NCBI GenBank assembly: GCA_015664885.1
Contig: DQPL01000063.1
Location: 1 to 42,469, forward strand
DNA: 42,469 bases
Source of the DNA: Gemmatimonadota bacterium
GTDB lineage: Bacteria; Gemmatimonadota; Gemmatimonadetes; Longimicrobiales; Gaopeijiaceae
Direction: 5' to 3'
In this document: positions 17,537 through 26,183 of the stretch, piece after piece
Layout: the number at the start of each line of letters is the position of its first letter
How positions within the stretch are numbered: the first letter of the stretch is position 1
Made by a program: the position numbers and the translations under genes
Notes under the pieces: generated by a model
Seen by the model: only the letters and a program-made list of their open reading frames with translations
What the model was told of the DNA's origin: nothing
Databases searched by the model: none

Positions 17537-17920
17537 ATGAACACCGCCCTCTCCACCCGACGTGCCTCGGCCCGGAAACCATCCACGGAGTTATCCCTCT
17601 CCGACTGGCATCTGCAAGTGTGCCGAGCCTCGCTCGGATCTGACCGCGCTGTCGCGGCCGTTCTCGACGTCTCCCCATCTCAGATTTCTCGCTGGCGGCG
17701 AGGCCAGGTCCCCGACGCCGACAACTCCGATCGCTTAGCGGGCCTTTCATTAGTGGTGGAGATGCTTGATCGGTGGCTCGAGCGAGAGGTTGTGGCGGAC
17801 TGGCTCAGCGGGTCCAACGCCCATCTCCAAGATAGAGCTCCCGCCTTTCTGATTCGGCGAGGTCAGGTCGCCGACGTCATCGGCGCCATCGAGGCGGAGA
17901 AGGCTGGTGTCTACGCCTGA
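17537..17920 (+). CDS. Xre/MbcA/ParS-type antitoxin
   Basis: The 127-residue protein carries an HTH (about residues 24-55, AAVLDVSPSQISRWRRGQVPD) and a C-terminal toxin-binding part ending in FLIRRGQVADVIGAIE, where these antitoxins usually cap the toxin site. ATG 17537 follows the palindromic operator; an in-frame TTG at 17519 would place the start inside the operator. It overlaps the RES toxin gene by 14 bp, the standard antitoxin-first order. It should neutralise the toxin and repress its own promoter. Confidence 0.85.
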   Translation: MNTALSTRRASARKPSTELSLSDWHLQVCRASLGSDRAVAAVLDVSPSQISRWRRGQVPDADNSDRLAGLSLVVEMLDRWLEREVVADWLSGSNAHLQDRAPAFLIRRGQVADVIGAIEAEKAGVYA

Positions 17921-18482
17921 CCAGGTGCTGGAGCTATGGCGAGTTTTCCCGTGGGACGAGTCAGCCAAAACCGGCGCCCGCTTCTCTCCCTCGCACGTAC
18001 CACCGCCGACCGGGCGAGGCCGGTTCGATCTTCCCAGAGAAATCTCTCACGTGCTCTACCTCGCCGAGTCTCCAGAGCATGCCGTGGCGGAGATGATTCA
18101 GCCGTGGCGTGGCAGGGGGCTCAGCGCGGCCCACCTTCGGCGAGCGACGCACCCTTTGGCTCTGGTTCGCGTGACCGCAGACATATCCGGCACGTCCGTC
18201 GCGGATCTGTGCGACCCTGAGGTCCTCGTGAACACCGGAGTCGCCCCCGATCGCTCGGCTTCCCGGCACAGGGACGTGACACAGCCTCTAGCTCGACGCG
18301 TTTGGGACCGGGGATTCGCCGGTCTGCGCTGGTGGTCGAGCTTCTGGGGTGACTGGCACACCTGCACACTCTTCACCTCGCGCGCAGCAGCCGGCATGTC
18401 CTTCGGCGAGCCCGAGCGCTTGGCGATCACCCACGCAGCGGTGACCGGAGCCGCCGAGTGGCTCGGCATCGAGTTGCTATAA
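17907..18482 (+). CDS. RES-domain toxin, predicted NAD+-degrading
   Basis: The 191-residue protein matches the RES domain: ELWRVFPW at the N-terminus, GARFSPS as the Arg-containing active-site strand, VLYLAESPEHAVAEMI with its conserved Tyr and Glu, and GLRWWSSFWGDWHTCTLF near the end. RES toxins (MbcT, Res) deplete NAD+ in the cytoplasm and stop growth. Start GTG 17907 gives the usual length and overlaps the antitoxin. The core residues appear intact, so the pair may be active. TA pairs move readily between genomes, so recent transfer is possible. Confidence 0.87.
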   Translation: MSTPDQVLELWRVFPWDESAKTGARFSPSHVPPPTGRGRFDLPREISHVLYLAESPEHAVAEMIQPWRGRGLSAAHLRRATHPLALVRVTADISGTSVADLCDPEVLVNTGVAPDRSASRHRDVTQPLARRVWDRGFAGLRWWSSFWGDWHTCTLFTSRAAAGMSFGEPERLAITHAAVTGAAEWLGIELL

Positions 18483-18500
18483 GTGGGTTCTAGAACCTAC
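18483..18500. terminator. near-perfect palindrome between convergent RES and DUF4340 genes
   Basis: An 18-bp palindrome with centre GGTTCTAGAACC and one G-T pair fills the gap between the RES stop (18482) and the DUF4340 stop (18497-18499). It could form a short hairpin in both transcripts and act as a bidirectional terminator, but there is no T tract and no loop sequence, so support is modest. Confidence 0.3.
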
Positions 18501-19411
18501 GAGCTCGGCTCCATCCGCTCCCGAGTCGGCGTGATCCGGTCGATGCGGAACGACGCCAACCGGTAGATCACGTCGTCTCCGGAGGCCTTCACCCAACGCT
18601 CCGAAGTGCCGCTCCCGATCGTCACCTCGGCCAGCACGTTACCGTCGGCGTCGAGTGCGACCGTGCTTCCCCCACGCTCGGCCTGTGCGAGCGAATCAGC
18701 CTCGGCGAGGACTCCGGCAGCGATGAGATTCGCAAGCTCGGAGACCACACTCCGCGCCGTGTTGTTGTTCGTCTCGGCGCCTCCCTCGAAGGTCCACGAG
18801 CTGTCGGCCCGCACGAGCGCGTACTGCTCGCCGTCCCGCTCGATCTCGACCCGGACTACCGCGCTGGTATCGATCCGGACCACGACCCTGTTCTGCCAGT
18901 CCGCCAGCTCGCGCTGGAGATGCGAGCGCAGATCTCCGTCGGCTACATAGACTTCGTTTTGCCCCGGTAGCCGCACGTACGTCGAGCCGAAGCGAGGGCC
19001 TTGGTCGCCGACCACCACCGTGCGGGTCTCTCCATCAATGTCGATCTCGAGTACCGCTCCGCCGTCATCGGCGACGCCCATGCGACCGTGGTTGTTGGGG
19101 TTGCTCGCCACGAGGCCTCCAACTTCCAACCCCGTGAGCACGTTCCAGAAACGGGTGATCGTTCCCGAGTCGATGCGCAGGTCGTTGACCGTCCAAGCGC
19201 CGGCACCCCCTGCCAGGACGACCTCACCGGACTCATTGCTCAGGCGCAGCCCGGTCACCGTCGCCTCCGACACTCCGTCGAAGACCGCCGCGATCTCCCC
19301 GGCAGCGCTGGGCACGCCACCGCCTCCCCCTGACAGCAGCGTCGCGATCGCCCACATGGCCACGACCAGGAATAGAGCCCCGACGAGTTGCTTCAGCGTG
19401 CGTTCACTCAT
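18497..19411 (-). CDS. DUF4340 protein of the Gld-type ABC operon
   Basis: The 304-residue protein has one N-terminal membrane helix (about residues 10-28) and a large extracytoplasmic beta-rich domain with the DUF4340 repeats: WTVNDLRIDSGTITRFWNVL, VVVGDQGPRFGSTYVRLPG and VYVADGDLRSHL patterns. DUF4340 proteins regularly accompany GldG-like ABC components; their role is unknown. ATG 19411 overlaps the end of the GldFG gene by 4 bp, so it is the last gene of a three-gene operon. Confidence 0.85.
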   Translation of the reverse strand: MSERTLKQLVGALFLVVAMWAIATLLSGGGGGVPSAAGEIAAVFDGVSEATVTGLRLSNESGEVVLAGGAGAWTVNDLRIDSGTITRFWNVLTGLEVGGLVASNPNNHGRMGVADDGGAVLEIDIDGETRTVVVGDQGPRFGSTYVRLPGQNEVYVADGDLRSHLQRELADWQNRVVVRIDTSAVVRVEIERDGEQYALVRADSSWTFEGGAETNNNTARSVVSELANLIAAGVLAEADSLAQAERGGSTVALDADGNVLAEVTIGSGTSERWVKASGDDVIYRLASFRIDRITPTRERMEPSS

Positions 19412-21630
19412 GCGACGATCCCTTCCCAGCGTGCTTCGGCCCTGCGTCGACGTCCGCTGATGCGGACTGCGCCAAAGAGCACGAAGGCGAGCGGAATGCC
19501 AAGGAGATTTCCCCACTTCAGGAACGAGCGCGTGAAGTCGGACTGGAACACCAGGTTCGGCGGCGTCCGGTTCTTGGACCGGATACGGATCAGCGCCTCG
19601 TCCTGGGCAAGCCAATCGATGGCATTCGCGAGGAATACCAGGTTGGTTGCGTTGGACTGCAGGAACTGGCCTTCAGCGAACGTGGCGTCGCCCACCACGA
19701 CCAATCGGCCGGAAGCCTCGCCTTCAGCCGGAGTGACAGCGACCGCGACCGTACGGACCCCGAGATCCTCCGGTGCGCGATTCCAGTCCTGGTCGGGCAT
19801 GATCGGCGCCATGGGGCCTTGTAGCGCCCCAGCTGCGGTAGTGGTCCATAACGGAGTCACTCGCGTTGAATCCCGGACTTCGAGCGCCGTGGCCCAAGCG
19901 ACCGTCAGCGAATTGAGACCGCTGGTGATCGCGTGATTCGACCCCGGGACGGTGATCGGCCACATGGGATAGGGCGCGATGACGCTGAACAGCCCGCGCT
20001 GCCCCAGATTCACGCGCTCGCTCGACTGCAGATCGATCACTAGGCTGCCCGTGAACCCGATCCCGTTCTCCTCCAGCAGAGGCTCGAGGCCCGAGCGGAT
20101 CGGCATGGTCTGGGCAGTGGTCGGATTCATCTCAATGGCTTCCAGCAGCAGCAACGCGGCGCCGCCCGCGTCAATGAAGTCTGTGACCCGCTGGACGGCC
20201 ATGCTGTCCAGCCTCTGCATGGGCCCCGCTACCACGAGCACCTCAGTGGAGTCCCGGGAGATCGCCGCCGCGGAGTCACCCGAGATGTCTATCGAGCGAA
20301 AGTTGTATCGATCCGCGAGGCTCTGCTGAAGCCCCTGGATCTCCGGTGCGGTTTTGGCCCCGAATCCCCGAACGAACGCGACTCCGGCTTTGGTCTCGTT
20401 CGTCATGCGGTAAATCGCCGATGCGATCCGGAACTCGAGATCATCCGTACGCACGATGATGGGCATGACTTCCTGCTCGTCAGCGTACACGATGGCCAAG
20501 CCGTAATAACCGCGCCGGATCTCGAACTGGTCGTCGCGCAACACGTTGAACTCGACGGGGAAAATTCCGAACTCGGAGGCCTCGGCTGCTGCGTCCTCGT
20601 CATCGTCTGGATCCACGTCGGTAACGACAAGGTTGCCGTTGGATGCGCGCCGCATGTCGGCGAGCAGGTCCCGCACGTCCCGGAGCTGAAGCTGGAGTTC
20701 CGGCGGCAGCTCGTTTGAAGCGAACAGCTTGATCTGCACAAGGTCGTCCAAGTCTGCGAGCAGTTCCCGAGAGCCGTCCGCAAGCGTGTACAGGTTGCCT
20801 GCGGTCAGGTCGAGGCGACCCCGCACGTGGCTACCGAGCAGGTTCAGCGTGATCACCAGAGCGGCAACAACCGCAGTACCGACGCGGAGTCGCTTGAATT
20901 CGTCACGCCCCGGGCTGAGTCGCTCCCGGCTGACTGCGCCCACCGCGAGCATCAAGAAGAGCCCCGTGGTGGACAGGAAGTAGAGCACGTCGCGAAGATC
21001 GACCACGCCTCGAGCGACGTTCTCGAAATGACCGAGCACCGAGAGGCGCGCGAGAGCACCTGAAATCAACGGCGGGAGCCCGATCTGGACGACCGGCAGG
21101 CCAATCAGAAAGAGTGCAAAGCTCAGCGCGGCCGCGACGATGAACGCCGTGATCTGATCGCGCGTGATGCTGGACGCCCAGAGTCCGAGCGCTACGAATT
21201 GCCCCACCAGGAGCCCGGCACCCAGGTACTGCGCGACGACGATGCCCGCGTCCGCCTCGGAGACCATCACCACGCCGATCGAGGTCGGCATGGTACCGGC
21301 GAGGGCGATGAGCACGAATGCCCAGTTGCCGAAGAACTTGCCGAGCACGAGCTCATTCTCGGAGAGTGGCTGAGCCATGAGCCACTCGAGCGTGTTGCCG
21401 CGGCGCTCTTCGGCTATCGCGCGCATCGTCGCCGCCGGTACGAAGACGGCGAAGAGCAAAGGCATCAGGTCGAAAAGAGGCCGCATGGTAGCAACCCCAG
21501 ACGCGTACATGGTCCTAAAGCCGAGGAAGAGCGACAGGCCCAGGAAGGCCACGATGAGGACGTACGCCGTCGGCTGATCGAAGTACCCACGCAGCTCACG
21601 CCGTGCGACGGTCCAGACTCCCCTCATCAT
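19408..21630 (-). CDS. ABC transporter permease fused to GldG-like auxiliary domain
   Basis: The 740-residue product joins two proteins that are separate in Bacteroidota. Residues 1 to about 245 form an ABC-2 permease (GldF-like) with about six membrane segments, starting WTVARRELRGYFDQPTAYV and containing EERRGNTLEWLMAQPLSENE. Residues about 265-690 are a GldG-like extracytoplasmic domain beginning LLGSHVRGRLDLTAGNLYTL. A final membrane helix (about 700-720) and a basic tail end the protein. GldAFG supports gliding in Bacteroidota, but close relatives occur in non-gliding bacteria, where the substrate is unknown. The gene overlaps both neighbours by 4 bp. Confidence 0.9.
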   Translation of the reverse strand: MMRGVWTVARRELRGYFDQPTAYVLIVAFLGLSLFLGFRTMYASGVATMRPLFDLMPLLFAVFVPAATMRAIAEERRGNTLEWLMAQPLSENELVLGKFFGNWAFVLIALAGTMPTSIGVVMVSEADAGIVVAQYLGAGLLVGQFVALGLWASSITRDQITAFIVAAALSFALFLIGLPVVQIGLPPLISGALARLSVLGHFENVARGVVDLRDVLYFLSTTGLFLMLAVGAVSRERLSPGRDEFKRLRVGTAVVAALVITLNLLGSHVRGRLDLTAGNLYTLADGSRELLADLDDLVQIKLFASNELPPELQLQLRDVRDLLADMRRASNGNLVVTDVDPDDDEDAAAEASEFGIFPVEFNVLRDDQFEIRRGYYGLAIVYADEQEVMPIIVRTDDLEFRIASAIYRMTNETKAGVAFVRGFGAKTAPEIQGLQQSLADRYNFRSIDISGDSAAAISRDSTEVLVVAGPMQRLDSMAVQRVTDFIDAGGAALLLLEAIEMNPTTAQTMPIRSGLEPLLEENGIGFTGSLVIDLQSSERVNLGQRGLFSVIAPYPMWPITVPGSNHAITSGLNSLTVAWATALEVRDSTRVTPLWTTTAAGALQGPMAPIMPDQDWNRAPEDLGVRTVAVAVTPAEGEASGRLVVVGDATFAEGQFLQSNATNLVFLANAIDWLAQDEALIRIRSKNRTPPNLVFQSDFTRSFLKWGNLLGIPLAFVLFGAVRISGRRRRAEARWEGIVA

Positions 21631-22613
21631 GCGTCCACCTCGCTCTCGTCCGCTCCGCGGTCGCGGTTCACGTCCGCTGCGTCATCTACGACGACGCCCT
21701 CCGTCAATTTCCGGAAGACCTGCTCCAGGCTCGCTCGCTCGCGATGCAGCTCCCACAGCGTCCAGCTTCTATCGCGCGCGAGCTCGAAGATGCGAGGCCT
21801 CAGGTCCTCCTCCCCATGCGCGTCGAGCACCACGCGCACACGACCATCCACCTGCTGAGAGGAGTGATCGGACACCCCCGGCAGCTGCGCCAGCACGTCG
21901 GCGACTCCCGAACCGGCGGCCTCGACCACGTAGCGCACAGCCCCGGACAAGCTGGCAAGCAACTCCTCGACGCTTCCGTCGGCCGCCAACCGACCCCCGC
22001 TCAGAATCACGAGTCGCGAGCAGGTCGCCTCGACCTCCTGCATCACGTGCGTGCTGAGCAGCACGGTGCGCTCTCGTCCGAGGCTCCCAACCAAACGGCG
22101 GATCTCCACGCGCTGGTTGGGGTCGAGCCCCTCGGTCGGTTCGTCGAGGACCAGCACCTCCGGTTTGTGCAGGATCGCCCCCGCCAGACCGATTCGCTGC
22201 CGATAGCCCTTCGAACATTCTCGGATTGGACGATAGAAGACCTCGCCCAGGCCGGTCTCGTCCACCGAGTCCCCGATGCCCGACCGTGTCTGCTCGAGGC
22301 TTAGCCCGCGTAGGTCCGCGACGTGCTCGAGGTACTCGGCGACGAGCATCTCGTCGTAGAGCGGGGTCGCCTCCGGCAGGTACCCAACCCGGCGCTTGGC
22401 GGCGGTGAGGTCGTCCGCGATCGGCGCGCCGTCGAACAGCACAACCCCCTGGTCCGGCTGTAGCGTGCCGGTGATCATGCGCATGGTCGTGGTCTTTCCG
22501 GCTCCATTCGGACCCAAGAAGCCCACCACCTCCCCGCGGTCGACCGTAAAGCTCAAGTCGTCGACTGCAGCGACCTCTCCGTATCGTTTCGTAACGCCCT
22601 CGACTGAGATCAT
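21627..22613 (-). CDS. ABC transporter ATP-binding protein, GldA-like
   Basis: The 328-residue ATPase drives the permease encoded next. Walker A is GPNGAGKTT (34-42), the signature is the degenerate SKGYRQR (134-140) seen in GldA and related ABC-2 ATPases, Walker B is VLVLDEP (153-159), and the H-loop is LSTHVM. The last hundred residues form a regulatory extension ending in an acidic tail. It is first in the operon, and its stop overlaps the permease start as ATGA. The nearest alternative is a generic drug- or copper-type ABC-2 ATPase, but the fused GldG partner favours the Gld type. Confidence 0.93.
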   Translation of the reverse strand: MISVEGVTKRYGEVAAVDDLSFTVDRGEVVGFLGPNGAGKTTTMRMITGTLQPDQGVVLFDGAPIADDLTAAKRRVGYLPEATPLYDEMLVAEYLEHVADLRGLSLEQTRSGIGDSVDETGLGEVFYRPIRECSKGYRQRIGLAGAILHKPEVLVLDEPTEGLDPNQRVEIRRLVGSLGRERTVLLSTHVMQEVEATCSRLVILSGGRLAADGSVEELLASLSGAVRYVVEAAGSGVADVLAQLPGVSDHSSQQVDGRVRVVLDAHGEEDLRPRIFELARDRSWTLWELHRERASLEQVFRKLTEGVVVDDAADVNRDRGADESEVDA

Positions 22614-22725
22614 CTAAGCTCCAGATCGGCAAAAACCACGTCGGGCTCGGAGCTCGACGTGGATGCGAGAGAGTCGTGCCCTCACGACAAACGCGTTCGA
22701 TACTATGAGCGCTGCGTGGGCTTGT

Positions 22726-23332
22726 CTACCCATCGGCAATCTTCGCGAAGCGGGCTGCCATTTCAGGACCGGCGCCGTCGTCCTCATGCTTGAAGAAGAT
22801 GAAAGCGCGCTCCCGGCCCTGCGCAGCCACGTTTTGAGCCCAGCGCCCGAGGTCGCCATCGTCGTAGGTGGGCCTGCGCAGGCGCAGGTAACCCCAGGGG
22901 GCGGTGTGCACGATGGGCAGCACGTCGTCCCCCCGCATCTTCGGTATCCGCACAAACCAGCGCCTGCCCGCGCTCGCGCAGCAGATCGTACACTTCATCG
23001 TCGTACCAGCTCTCGTGGCGAAACTCCCAAGCTACAGGGGTACCCTCCGGTAGCATCGCCAGGAGCCCAGTGAAGCGTTCGATGTCTTTCTTGAAATTCG
23101 GAGGTAGCTGGAAGAGCAACACGCCCATGCGATCGCCAAGAGATCCGAGCGTCGACAACAAGTACTCCGTCGGCTCCTGAGACCCGGCTTTGAGGCGGGT
23201 GAAGTGGGTGATCTTGCGAGAGGCCTTGATTGAAAACCGAAAGCCGTCCGGCACCTGTTCGGCCCAGCTCTCCAGCACCGATGTCTTGGGCAGCCGATAG
23301 AAGGTGTTGTTGATCTCCGCCGCCATCCTCAC
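22726..23332 (-). pseudogene. DUF72 (YecE-like) gene, 5' truncated and frameshifted
   Basis: The readable part starts at EINNTFYRLPKTSVLESWAEQ, a typical inner segment of DUF72 proteins, and runs to VAWEFRHESWYDDEVYDLL. A one-base excess in the run of six C (22929-22934 on the plus strand) then shifts the frame; the other frame gives VHTAPWGYLRLR and FIFFKHEDDGAGP, the family C-terminus. The usual N-terminal 30 or so residues (the WxGxFYP start) are not found in any frame upstream; a stop precedes. Two independent defects favour a true pseudogene. DUF72 proteins have a TIM-barrel fold and no known reaction. Confidence 0.8.
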
Positions 23333-23483
23333 ATCCTCCGCCGTCGAGTCATGCGCTGCGCGCCATCAAGATAGGACTTTCCGGGTGGTGTTCGCCCCCC
23401 CAATCACCGAAACTTGGACCGCGCGTCGGCCGTCGTGGTATGGATCGGGCAGGCGCCAGGTCTCCTTTCACGGGACGGTCTTC

Positions 23484-23822
23484 ATGGACCCACAAGTCTG
23501 GGTCATGCTAGCGGCGGTTTTCGTCGCGGGCGGAGCCATTGGCTCCGCCGGCACGCTGCTGACGCAATGGATTCTGCGCAAGGTCGATCTGGCACCCCCA
23601 CAAGGGGCGCTCGGAGCACCGGAGTACCGCGCGGTGCGAAAGGAGCTGGCGGAGTTGGGACGTCACATGCGCAACGTCGACGCGCGACTGGACTTCGCGG
23701 AGCAGCTCCTGGGCGGTGCTCTCACAGTAGCGCCGCCGCCTAGCCGACTGGCTCCGCTCGAGCCGGCGCCGGAGGAGGAAGAGGACGCCGAGGAAAGCGG
23801 AGGGGAGGAGGACGCGCAGTAG
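23484..23822 (+). CDS. small membrane protein with coiled coil and acidic tail
   Basis: The 112-residue protein is not assigned to a family. It has an N-terminal membrane helix (about residues 6-30, with a small-residue GGAIGSAGT motif), a helical region (about 45-75, KELAELGRHMRNVDARLDFAEQLL) that could be a coiled coil, a Pro-rich linker and a tail with ten or more Glu/Asp. The layout recalls PspB-like or LapA-like membrane anchors, but there is no sequence proof. ATG 23484 is chosen because it opens the membrane helix. It is monocistronic. Confidence 0.6.
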   Translation: MDPQVWVMLAAVFVAGGAIGSAGTLLTQWILRKVDLAPPQGALGAPEYRAVRKELAELGRHMRNVDARLDFAEQLLGGALTVAPPPSRLAPLEPAPEEEEDAEESGGEEDAQ

Positions 23823-23891
23823 GGGTAGCTTAGATCAGGTGCGGCGCGTGGCAAGGTATCGATGCCGGGCTTCGGAGGTTTCGTGAGTGCG

Positions 23892-24458
23892 TCACATCTG
23901 CTCCGCGAGGTCCAGGATCTTGGTGACCGACCGCCAGTTGCGCGCCGTCGCGTGTACTCCGAGCGCTCGTTCTATGAGCGTCGCTAGCTTGGCCCGGCCA
24001 AACCCACTCGGCGTATGTAGGTAGAGGACCTTGCCGGACAAGACATACTCCTCGGTCGCCGCCTTTGCGGCATCCATCTTGGCCAGGTCAGGATCGGCCG
24101 GTTGCTCGGCCAGGAGGAAGAGGTGCACCGCCTTGTCGGAGGCTTCGGTCTTCGGAAACGGACTTCCATGGGCCGCAGCGCGCAGCTCCTCCAGCGTTAG
24201 CACGATGACGCGAGGACGAAAGCCGTGGCTCGCTTCGACCGCGGCAGCGATCCGGTCGGACAAGCCAGCCGGACTCTCCGCGCCGCCGCGAAAGACCGCG
24301 TTGCCGCTCTGGATGTAGGTCCCCACGTCGGACAGACCGAGGGCCTCGAGCTCGCTCACGAGCTCCTTCATGGGCAGCCTGTTGCGTCCGCCGACGTTGA
24401 TGCCGCGAAACAGTGCGACGGAGACCACGCCGGGCGCAGCCTTTGGGCCGTCGCTCAT
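23892..24458 (-). CDS. DUF1697 family protein
   Basis: The 188-residue cytoplasmic protein carries the DUF1697 signature VALFRGINVGGRNRLPMKEL near the start, YIQSGNAVF in the middle and RNWRSVTKILDLAEQM at the end. Structures of this family show two ferredoxin-like halves; no reaction is known. Its ATG overlaps the stop of the upstream amidohydrolase gene by 4 bp (24455-24458), so the two are co-transcribed. Confidence 0.9.
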   Translation of the reverse strand: MSDGPKAAPGVVSVALFRGINVGGRNRLPMKELVSELEALGLSDVGTYIQSGNAVFRGGAESPAGLSDRIAAAVEASHGFRPRVIVLTLEELRAAAHGSPFPKTEASDKAVHLFLLAEQPADPDLAKMDAAKAATEEYVLSGKVLYLHTPSGFGRAKLATLIERALGVHATARNWRSVTKILDLAEQM

Positions 24459-26080
24459 CCTGCAGGCTCACCCGCCAACAAAGTTCTCGGAAATGCCGCC
24501 CCGCCTCGCAGGATCGGGCGACCCGGCATCTCGCCGGTCGCCGAGCCATCGCGGATGGCGAACACGCCGTTGACCAGCACGTGTACGGTGCCCTCCGAGT
24601 ACTGGTGCGCGTCCTCGTAGGTGGCCATGTCTTGCACCCGCGCCATATCCAGTACCGCGATGTCGGCGGCCATGCCCACGCGCAGATAGCCTCGATCGGT
24701 CCATCCCAGGAAATCCGCCGCCAGGCCGGTCATCGAGCGCACGGAGTACGGCAGCGTGATGAGCTGCTCATCGATCACGAGGTCCTTCAGCTTCTTAGTG
24801 AAGGAGCCAAACGCCCTCGGGTGCGTCACCGGCCGCGTCGGTCCGGGATCCTGGCCATCGGTACACGTCATCATCCAGTCCACGCCGGCGAGGTAGCGGG
24901 TGTTCTCCTCGTCATAGAGGCCGAGGTTCATCACCGATGCATTGCCCGTTCGTAGAATCCGCCTGGCCGCCTCGGGCGCGGTGAGCCCCCATTCCGCCGC
25001 CACGTCCGCCAGCGTCTTCCCATTCAGGTCGAGCCGCTCGTCCACGAGCAGTATGTGGTCGGCGCCACCGCGAATCGCGAGCATCTCGCGGGTCTGACGA
25101 TCGATGAGCGCGAGCGTGTCGGGGTGGTCGAACCGACGGATCATCGCGCTGTCGCCCCCGGCGACGACCCAGCTCGGGATGGTGTAGGAGCGCAGGTTTG
25201 ACTGCGTGGCCGTATACGAATGGTGGGCCCCCGCGACCTCGACGCCGCGCGCCCGAGCTTCTTCGATGAGCGCCGCACCCTCGGGGGCTCGTCCGTAGTT
25301 GTGCGCTCCCTGGGCGTTGAAGTGGCTGAAGATGACTTTGGTGCCGGCCTCTTCTCCTATACGTATGCCCTCGGCGATCGAGTTCAGGTAGCCGAAGGAC
25401 GGGTACGACGCCCCCAGATCTCGGTCATGGGTGTCGTAAATCGCCCCTTCGTACTCGGCCGCCACGCGGTTGAGCTCTATGACCTCCTGCGTCTCAGCGT
25501 AGTTGCCCGGCAGGTAGAACAACCCGGACGACAGGCCGTAGGCGCCCTCCTCCATACCCTTGCGCACGAAGGCGCGCATGGCGTCCAGCTCTTCGGCGGT
25601 TGGCGGTCGGTCCTCCATTCCAATCGCGGCGCGCCGTGCCGCATTATGCCCAACGAAGAGCAGCGCGTTCACGCCGATACCGTCGTCCGCCCACCTTGCG
25701 AGGCGTTCTGCGACTCCGCTTCCGCCCCCGCCGTCCACGCCCAGCACGACCGACGTAACGCCCTGGTACAAGAAGGCACGCGCGTCCCGTCCGTGGTCCG
25801 AGTCCAACTCGGCGTGCGAGTGCATGTCGATGAAACCCGGCGTCACCGTGAGGCCACGCACGTCCACCGTGTCCGCTGCAGTGATGCCGGCCGCGGCCGC
25901 GTCACCCACGTACCAGATCCGGTCTCCTGCGACGGCCACGTCAGCAATCACCGGATCCGCGCCGGAGCCGTCGTAAACCGAACCCCCAAGCAGGAGAAGG
26001 TCCACAGAGTCCTCGCCCGAAGCACAGGCACTAAAGAAGGGGGCAAGCACGGCCAGTGCCACAAAACGGAACGTCTTCAT
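24455..26080 (-). CDS. N-acyl-D-amino-acid deacylase family lipoprotein
   Basis: The 541-residue amidohydrolase begins with a lipoprotein signal peptide (cysteine 19 in FFSAC). The metal site starts at GFIDMHSHAELD (His87, His89); later segments include GLSSGLFYLPG, DTHDRD, FSHFNAQG and VAGAHHSYTAT, and the closing VHVLVNGVFAIRDG pattern is typical of D-aminoacylases. It should split N-acyl-D-amino acids or related peptides on the cell surface. ATG 26080 opens the signal peptide; the longer open frame is not needed. Substrate specificity cannot be told from sequence. Confidence 0.88.
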   Translation of the reverse strand: MKTFRFVALAVLAPFFSACASGEDSVDLLLLGGSVYDGSGADPVIADVAVAGDRIWYVGDAAAAGITAADTVDVRGLTVTPGFIDMHSHAELDSDHGRDARAFLYQGVTSVVLGVDGGGGSGVAERLARWADDGIGVNALLFVGHNAARRAAIGMEDRPPTAEELDAMRAFVRKGMEEGAYGLSSGLFYLPGNYAETQEVIELNRVAAEYEGAIYDTHDRDLGASYPSFGYLNSIAEGIRIGEEAGTKVIFSHFNAQGAHNYGRAPEGAALIEEARARGVEVAGAHHSYTATQSNLRSYTIPSWVVAGGDSAMIRRFDHPDTLALIDRQTREMLAIRGGADHILLVDERLDLNGKTLADVAAEWGLTAPEAARRILRTGNASVMNLGLYDEENTRYLAGVDWMMTCTDGQDPGPTRPVTHPRAFGSFTKKLKDLVIDEQLITLPYSVRSMTGLAADFLGWTDRGYLRVGMAADIAVLDMARVQDMATYEDAHQYSEGTVHVLVNGVFAIRDGSATGEMPGRPILRGGAAFPRTLLAGEPAG

Positions 26081-26129
26081 CGCTTCCACCCTCGGGCGGT
26101 ATGGTGAGCCGATGATAGTAAGACGCAAA

Positions 26130-26161
26130 CGCCCCGGCCCGCTATGTAGCGGTCCGGGGCG
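26130..26161 (-). terminator. hairpin downstream of the HTH gene
   Basis: Arms CGCCCCGG and CCGGGGCG plus inner CCGC/GCGG enclose a TATGTA-type loop, with one base bulged on each side, giving a strong stem of 12 pairs. It lies 23 bp after the HTH stop and is followed on the minus strand by TTTGCGTCTT, a weak T tract. Probably an intrinsic terminator separating the HTH gene from the amidohydrolase operon. Confidence 0.65.
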
Positions 26162-26183
26162 CTCAACGAGGTTGGAACCGAGT

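Noticed and set aside
25220-26107. 295-codon ORF opposite the deacylase
   Set aside because: Antisense shadow of an intact lipoprotein enzyme.
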